DNA of 10,518 nucleotides, taken from assembly GCA_009775535.1 (NCBI GenBank), contig VSPW01000055.1, positions 1 through 10,518 on the forward strand. Direction: 5' to 3'. The notes beneath the pieces are model-generated. The model ran no database searches. It saw only the letters and a list, made by a program, of their open reading frames with translations, and was not told the DNA's origin. Positions within the stretch are counted from its first letter, which is position 1. Every line of letters starts with the position of its first letter. This DNA comes from Muribaculaceae bacterium. Lineage in GTDB: Bacteria; Bacteroidota; Bacteroidia; Bacteroidales; Muribaculaceae. The position numbers and the translations under genes were made by a program. This document shows positions 7,398 to 10,518 of this stretch, in pieces.

Positions 7398-7532
7398 CCT
7401 TTCATATTCCAAACAGAAAAAAACATACATGTTGATATAAGAGCAAATAAAAACTGAAAACCCCGTGAACTTTTTCCGGCCCGCAATTGTTGTATAATAC
7501 GCACCAGCTAATCATCCCTAAATTGCCGTTAT

Positions 7533-8114
7533 ATGAAACATAATTCCTTCCTTTTTTTAGCAGAAGGCTTTGAAGAAATCGAGGCCTTGACTGTAGTAGA
7601 CGTAATGCGCCGTGCTGGCATGGACATAAAGACTGTATCCATAACCAATTCAAAAGAAGTACGTGGCGCACACGGGATATCAGTGACAGCCGACCTCACC
7701 TTTAACGAAGCAGACTATTCTGATACCGAATGGCTTATTGTGCCAGGAGGGATGCCGGGATCATCCAACCTCGCATCATCGGACGCATTGTGTGAACTTT
7801 TAAAGTCACATGCCGCAAACGGCAAAACCGCAGCCATATGCGCAGCCCCTGCAGTGGTACTCGCGCCATTAGGCATACTCAATGGCAAAGAAGCCACTTG
7901 CTATCCAGGATTTGAGTCCAAATGCAAAGAGCATGGAGCTGTAATGCGTGACGTTCCTGTAGTTGCCTTAGACAACCTGATCACTGCCAACGGTCCGTCA
8001 TCGGCATTACGGTTTGCCCTTGCCATCGTAGCCAACACCATGGGTGCTGCTATTGCACAGGAAGTAGGTTCTGGGATGCTATACTACCCCAAAAGCATAA
8101 ACTTCTATTTTTAG
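7533..8114 (+). CDS. DJ-1/PfpI family protein (YajL/DJ-1 subgroup)
   Basis: The 193-residue protein has the complete DJ-1 fold and usual length. L-A-E-G-F-E-E-I-E-A-L-T-V-V-D-V-M-R-R-A-G (9-29) supplies the conserved glutamate (Glu17, equivalent to Glu18 of human DJ-1). V-P-G-G-M-P-G (70-76) follows. A-I-C-A-A-P-A-V-V-L (101-110) holds the nucleophile-elbow cysteine, Cys103. T-A-N-G-P-S-S-A-L-R-F-A-L (151-163) is the late conserved loop. Relatives act in oxidative and carbonyl stress; glyoxalase III, chaperone and a disputed deglycase activity have been proposed, so I give no single reaction. It is cytoplasmic, with no signal peptide. The gene stands alone between its own promoter and a strong terminator, and the inverted repeat at its promoter suggests control by a DNA-binding regulator. 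Confidence 0.92.
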   Translation: MKHNSFLFLAEGFEEIEALTVVDVMRRAGMDIKTVSITNSKEVRGAHGISVTADLTFNEADYSDTEWLIVPGGMPGSSNLASSDALCELLKSHAANGKTAAICAAPAVVLAPLGILNGKEATCYPGFESKCKEHGAVMRDVPVVALDNLITANGPSSALRFALAIVANTMGAAIAQEVGSGMLYYPKSINFYF

Positions 8115-8131
8115 AATCCTGACCTAACGAT

Positions 8132-8183
8132 AAAAACGGCAATGTATAGCGGAAACATCATACCGCCATACATTGCCGTTTTT
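8132..8183 (+). terminator. Strong intrinsic terminator after the DJ-1 family gene
   Basis: A perfect 16-base stem, AAAAACGGCAATGTAT (8132-8147) with ATACATTGCCGTTTTT (8168-8183), continues past one A/C mismatch into GCGG/CCGC with a 10-base loop. The right arm ends in five Ts. Because the left arm begins with five As, it can work in both directions. It starts 17 bases after the stop codon. Confidence 0.9.
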
Positions 8184-8265
8184 ACATAAGCATCCTGTTT
8201 ACTTAATTGTTGTGAATTGATGCAAAATAGGGTTGAAGCCATTATAAATGGTAGGATTTAATGCC

Positions 8266-8273
8266 TAAATTTG
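8266..8273 (+). promoter_or_regulatory. -7 promoter element of the DUF456-like/DUF4919 unit
   Basis: TAAATTTG fits TAnnTTTG and lies 22 bases before the ATG at 8296, after the upstream terminator. No good TTG is seen at -33 spacing (the nearest, at 8233-8235, is 30 bases away), so the promoter may be weak or need an activator. Confidence 0.55.
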
Positions 8274-8295
8274 TAAGATTGATTGTTATAACAGT

Positions 8296-8790
8296 ATGGC
8301 ATTGACCGCTTGCATCATATTACTGTGCCTCGCACTGGCCCTATCGTTCTATCCCGTATTCCCTGGGGCAGCGCCGGCATATCTGGCCATGTTTTCATTA
8401 AAATGGGCCGGATTGCAATATAGCCATGATTTCAGCAACAGTACGCTGACATTCTGGGGCATCGCAGTTTTCATCGTACTTGGCATCACATCCCTACTAC
8501 CAAAGCCCCTCGCCCAATCCACACGTGGGCTGGGTTTCATTGCCGGAGGCGCAATGGCAGGTACAGCCGCAGGTATGGCGGTATCGGCAGGGGCTTCAAT
8601 AGCAGGCAGCCTTATCGGAGCATCATTGGGTGCACTTGCCTACAGCCGTACCCATTCCGGTGCTGCCTTGAAATTCCCGTCTTCCCAATTCGTGCAATAT
8701 CTTTGCGCAAAAGGATTGCCCGCTGCCGTTACAATGTCAATCTCCTCTATTGTAATACTCTCCCTCATTAACCATATCCCCACACAATGA
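8296..8790 (+). CDS. DUF456-like small membrane protein
   Basis: The 164-residue protein is very hydrophobic, with about four membrane stretches (roughly residues 3-38, the first possibly a re-entrant or double segment; 50-68; 79-114; 142-160). An early Y-P-V-F-P-G-A-A-P sequence (19-27) resembles the P-x-x-P-G-P motif of DUF456. The third segment is a dense glycine/alanine zipper (G-G-A-M-A-G-T-A-A-G-M and G-S-L-I-G-A-S-L-G-A). Length and layout fit DUF456, but the match was made by eye. No function is established for that family. The stop codon overlaps the next start (ATGA at 8787-8790), so the two products are probably made together at the membrane. Confidence 0.65.
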   Translation: MALTACIILLCLALALSFYPVFPGAAPAYLAMFSLKWAGLQYSHDFSNSTLTFWGIAVFIVLGITSLLPKPLAQSTRGLGFIAGGAMAGTAAGMAVSAGASIAGSLIGASLGALAYSRTHSGAALKFPSSQFVQYLCAKGLPAAVTMSISSIVILSLINHIPTQ

Positions 8791-9542
8791 CCATCATAAC
8801 CAACCCCATAATAAACAGACTGCGCAAAGGGGCTATAGCCATGGCAGCAATACTGACCCTTGCAGTCACAGGCACAAATGCCGCTACACCAGAACGGAAG
8901 ATCGTACGCCCAGACCTCGAACAGATAAAAAAAGAGACAACCGATCCGAAGTCAAAGTTCTATTACCCAAAACTGATGGAAAGCTACCTCGGCAATGACA
9001 CGATACTCACTGCCGACGATTTCCGCTACCTGTATTACGGGTATCTTTTCCAGGAAGATTATGAACCATACAGGCGTTCTTATAATCCAGGCCGCCAAAA
9101 GGAGCTTGAACCCCTATATTCTAAGCCGAACCATACCAGGGAGGAATGCCGCGCGATAATGAATTTTGCCGAAGATGTACTGGCAGACAATCCCTTCGAC
9201 TTAAGGCAACTTAATTTCCGGGTATATTCTTACGGCAAACTAGGAAAAGAGAATCTGGCCAAGATATGGCAACAGAAACTCAACAGCATACTTATGACCA
9301 TCGCCACATCCGGCACAGGCATAGATCCTGAGAATTCATGGATTGTGGTCCTCCCTGCCCATGAATATGACTTCCTGAACCTGTCAGGATTTACCGCCAC
9401 CGGCCAGAAATTTGTCGAACCTTACTATGACTTTATATCTGTGACACCCAAGAAGGACAGCGACCCAAAGGGATACTATTTCGATATAAAGGCCATACTT
9501 GAAGAATATTACCGTAAACATCCAAACGAACTCGAAGATTGA
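8787..9542 (+). CDS. DUF4919-type exported protein
   Basis: The 251-residue protein starts with a basic stretch (R-L-R-K-G) and a hydrophobic core (about 15-29), with a plausible signal peptidase I site after T-N-A (30-32). No lipobox cysteine is present, so a periplasmic or secreted location is likely. The mature part has Y-Y-P-K-L-M-E-S-Y (59-67), D-T-I-L-T-A-D-D-F-R-Y-L-Y-Y-G-Y (71-86) and Q-E-D-Y-E-P-Y (89-95), followed by helical, TPR-like stretches (N-P-F-D-L-R-Q-L-N-F-R). I recognise this pattern as the Bacteroidetes family DUF4919, whose function is unknown. It overlaps the upstream membrane protein gene by four bases, which suggests translational coupling. Confidence 0.75.
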   Translation: MTIITNPIINRLRKGAIAMAAILTLAVTGTNAATPERKIVRPDLEQIKKETTDPKSKFYYPKLMESYLGNDTILTADDFRYLYYGYLFQEDYEPYRRSYNPGRQKELEPLYSKPNHTREECRAIMNFAEDVLADNPFDLRQLNFRVYSYGKLGKENLAKIWQQKLNSILMTIATSGTGIDPENSWIVVLPAHEYDFLNLSGFTATGQKFVEPYYDFISVTPKKDSDPKGYYFDIKAILEEYYRKHPNELED

Positions 9543-9620
9543 CACCACAGTCAAACAAAAGCATATGTGTATGTGTTGCTATTTAGATGATAAAATACAT
9601 TAATCAATATCATATAGACT

Positions 9621-10001
9621 ATGTACCAATATCAAGTTTCTTTCGGTAACGCCATTTCCCGCGCCTTTTCAAATTACTGCAACTTCTCCGGACGCGCATC
9701 GCGTTCAGAATTCTGGTGGTTCACATTATTCACCGCAATTGTGGGCACAGCCATTTCGGCAGTATTCATGCCAATCAGCGAAAATCTGGCAAGCGTCGTA
9801 TCATCCATTGCTTCAATAGCATTCCTTTTGCCCTCGCTGGGCCTTTTATGGCGACGCCTGCATGATATCGGCAAATCCGGATGGTGGTTCTTCCTCGGGT
9901 TCATACCTATTGTCGGGGCAATAATATTGATTGTATGGTGCACCCGTCCCAGCGACCCTACGCCTAACATATATGGACCAGTCCCAAATCTCAGCTTATA
10001 A
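9621..10001 (+). CDS. DUF805 family inner-membrane protein
   Basis: This 126-residue protein has the hallmarks of DUF805 (E. coli YhaH/YhaI relatives). It has an N-terminal F-S-G-R-A-S-R-S-E-F-W-W-F motif (22-34), then membrane segments at about 31-50, 58-77 and 87-107. The signature R-R-L-H-D-I-G-K-S-G-W-W (78-89) lies before the third, and the tail has P-S-D-P-T-P-N-I-Y-G (110-119). The biochemical role is not known. The gene is 78 bases from DUF4919 with no terminator between. A weak promoter match (TTG at 9576, TACATTAA at 9596) may exist, so it could be read from its own start or with the upstream pair. It converges on eno. Confidence 0.9.
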   Translation: MYQYQVSFGNAISRAFSNYCNFSGRASRSEFWWFTLFTAIVGTAISAVFMPISENLASVVSSIASIAFLLPSLGLLWRRLHDIGKSGWWFFLGFIPIVGAIILIVWCTRPSDPTPNIYGPVPNLSL

Positions 10002-10018
10002 ATGATTGTATAAATAAA

Positions 10019-10052
10019 AAAAACGGGAAGCCCGGCCGGACTTCCCGTTTTT
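10019..10052. terminator. Two-way terminator between DUF805 and eno
   Basis: AAAAACGGGAAG (10019-10030) and CTTCCCGTTTTT (10041-10052) form a perfect 12-base stem with a 10-base loop. T-runs follow the stem on both strands (a run of at least eight As precedes it on the plus strand). It lies 17 bases after the DUF805 stop and 19 bases beyond the minus-strand eno stop, so one element can serve both convergent genes. Confidence 0.92.
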
Positions 10053-10071
10053 ATTCTTAAACCATAATGGT

Positions 10072-10518
10072 TTATTTGTTCATTTTTGTCTTTTTGCCAT
10101 ATCCGTATACTGCGGCAGCTCCAAGCTCTTCTTCGATGCGGAGAAGCTGGTTGTACTTGGCCATACGGTCTGAACGGCTTGCAGAACCGGTCTTTATCTG
10201 ACCTGCGTTGGTTGCTACTGCAATATCGGCGATAGTAGCGTCTTCAGTCTCGCCTGAACGGTGAGAGATTACAGCTGTATAGCCATTGCGCTGTGCGAGC
10301 TCTACGGCACGGAGAGTCTCGGTAAGCGAACCAATCTGGTTAACCTTTACAAGGATAGAGTTAGCGCAACCTTCGTTGATACCACGCTGCAGATATTTAA
10401 CGTTTGTTACGAACAGGTCATCGCCTACAAGCTGGCAACGGTCGCCGATAAGATCTGTGAGGATCTTCCAGCCTTCCCAGTCGTTTTCAGCCATACCGTC
10501 CTCGATAGAGTCGATAGG
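10072..10518 (-). CDS. eno: Enolase, C-terminal part, gene runs off the window
   Basis: Enolase converts 2-phosphoglycerate to phosphoenolpyruvate in glycolysis. About 148 C-terminal residues are present, starting in frame at the window edge with P-I-D-S-I-E-D-G-M (the ATG at 10492-10494 is internal). Active-site parts are intact: I-E-D-G and V-G-D-D-L-F-V-T-N carry metal-binding acids, I-L-V-K-V-N-Q-I-G-S carries the catalytic lysine, S-H-R-S-G-E-T-E-D is the mobile-loop signature, and G-Q-I-K-T-G-S holds the second substrate-binding lysine. The stop codon is TAA on the minus strand (10072-10074). The start and its promoter lie to the right of the window. Confidence 0.97.
   Translation of the reverse strand, partial: PIDSIEDGMAENDWEGWKILTDLIGDRCQLVGDDLFVTNVKYLQRGINEGCANSILVKVNQIGSLTETLRAVELAQRNGYTAVISHRSGETEDATIADIAVATNAGQIKTGSASRSDRMAKYNQLLRIEEELGAAAVYGYGKKTKMNK

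Noticed and set aside
7519..7525. TAAATTG just before the DJ-1 family ATG as a second promoter
   Set aside because: It is one T short of TAnnTTTG, and the nearest TTG is 26 bases upstream, outside the usual spacing; the promoter at 7368-7397 is much better.

Overview
The window looks like chromosomal DNA from a member of the Bacteroidales, with roughly half GC; a Muribaculaceae-like gut lineage is my best guess. Three things support this. Upstream sites match the Bacteroidetes -7 promoter element TAnnTTTG and there are no Shine-Dalgarno sequences. The protein families are typical of Bacteroidetes: a BACON-type surface protein, a GlsA/GlsB-like lipid acyltransferase pair, and DUF4919. The genes are short operons closed by strong hairpin terminators. 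I see no tRNA, rRNA, CRISPR array, insertion sequence or phage gene, and no gene-free stretch longer than about 245 bases.

Layout. Positions 1-1866 hold the 3' part of a gene for an exported repeat protein: the end of a BACON-like domain, four tandem beta-sandwich-like modules and a basic tail. A long hairpin follows. A promoter at about 2039 then begins a plus-strand run: topA (DNA topoisomerase I), an S4/RluA-type pseudouridine synthase 40 bases later, and, after a second promoter-like element, two acyltransferase genes resembling glsA and glsB, which make N-acyl glycine (or similar amino acid) lipids in Bacteroides. A promoter with a perfect inverted repeat over its -33 element precedes a DJ-1/PfpI family gene, which ends in a very strong hairpin terminator. 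A separate promoter drives a two-gene unit with a 4-base overlap: a DUF456-like membrane protein and a DUF4919 exported protein. A small DUF805 membrane protein follows, and it converges on the minus-strand enolase gene across a shared two-way terminator. Enolase runs off the right edge.

How the genes fit together. Most are housekeeping genes (supercoiling, RNA modification, membrane lipid synthesis, stress response, glycolysis). The clearest functional unit is the acyltransferase pair: the GNAT-type enzyme would N-acylate an amino acid and the PlsC-like enzyme would O-acylate the hydroxy fatty acid of the product. I found no convincing evidence for an undescribed multi-gene system. The points most worth a second look are the altered catalytic blocks and nearly leaderless start of the glsA-like gene, the operator-like repeat before the DJ-1 gene, and the coupled DUF456-like/DUF4919 pair.
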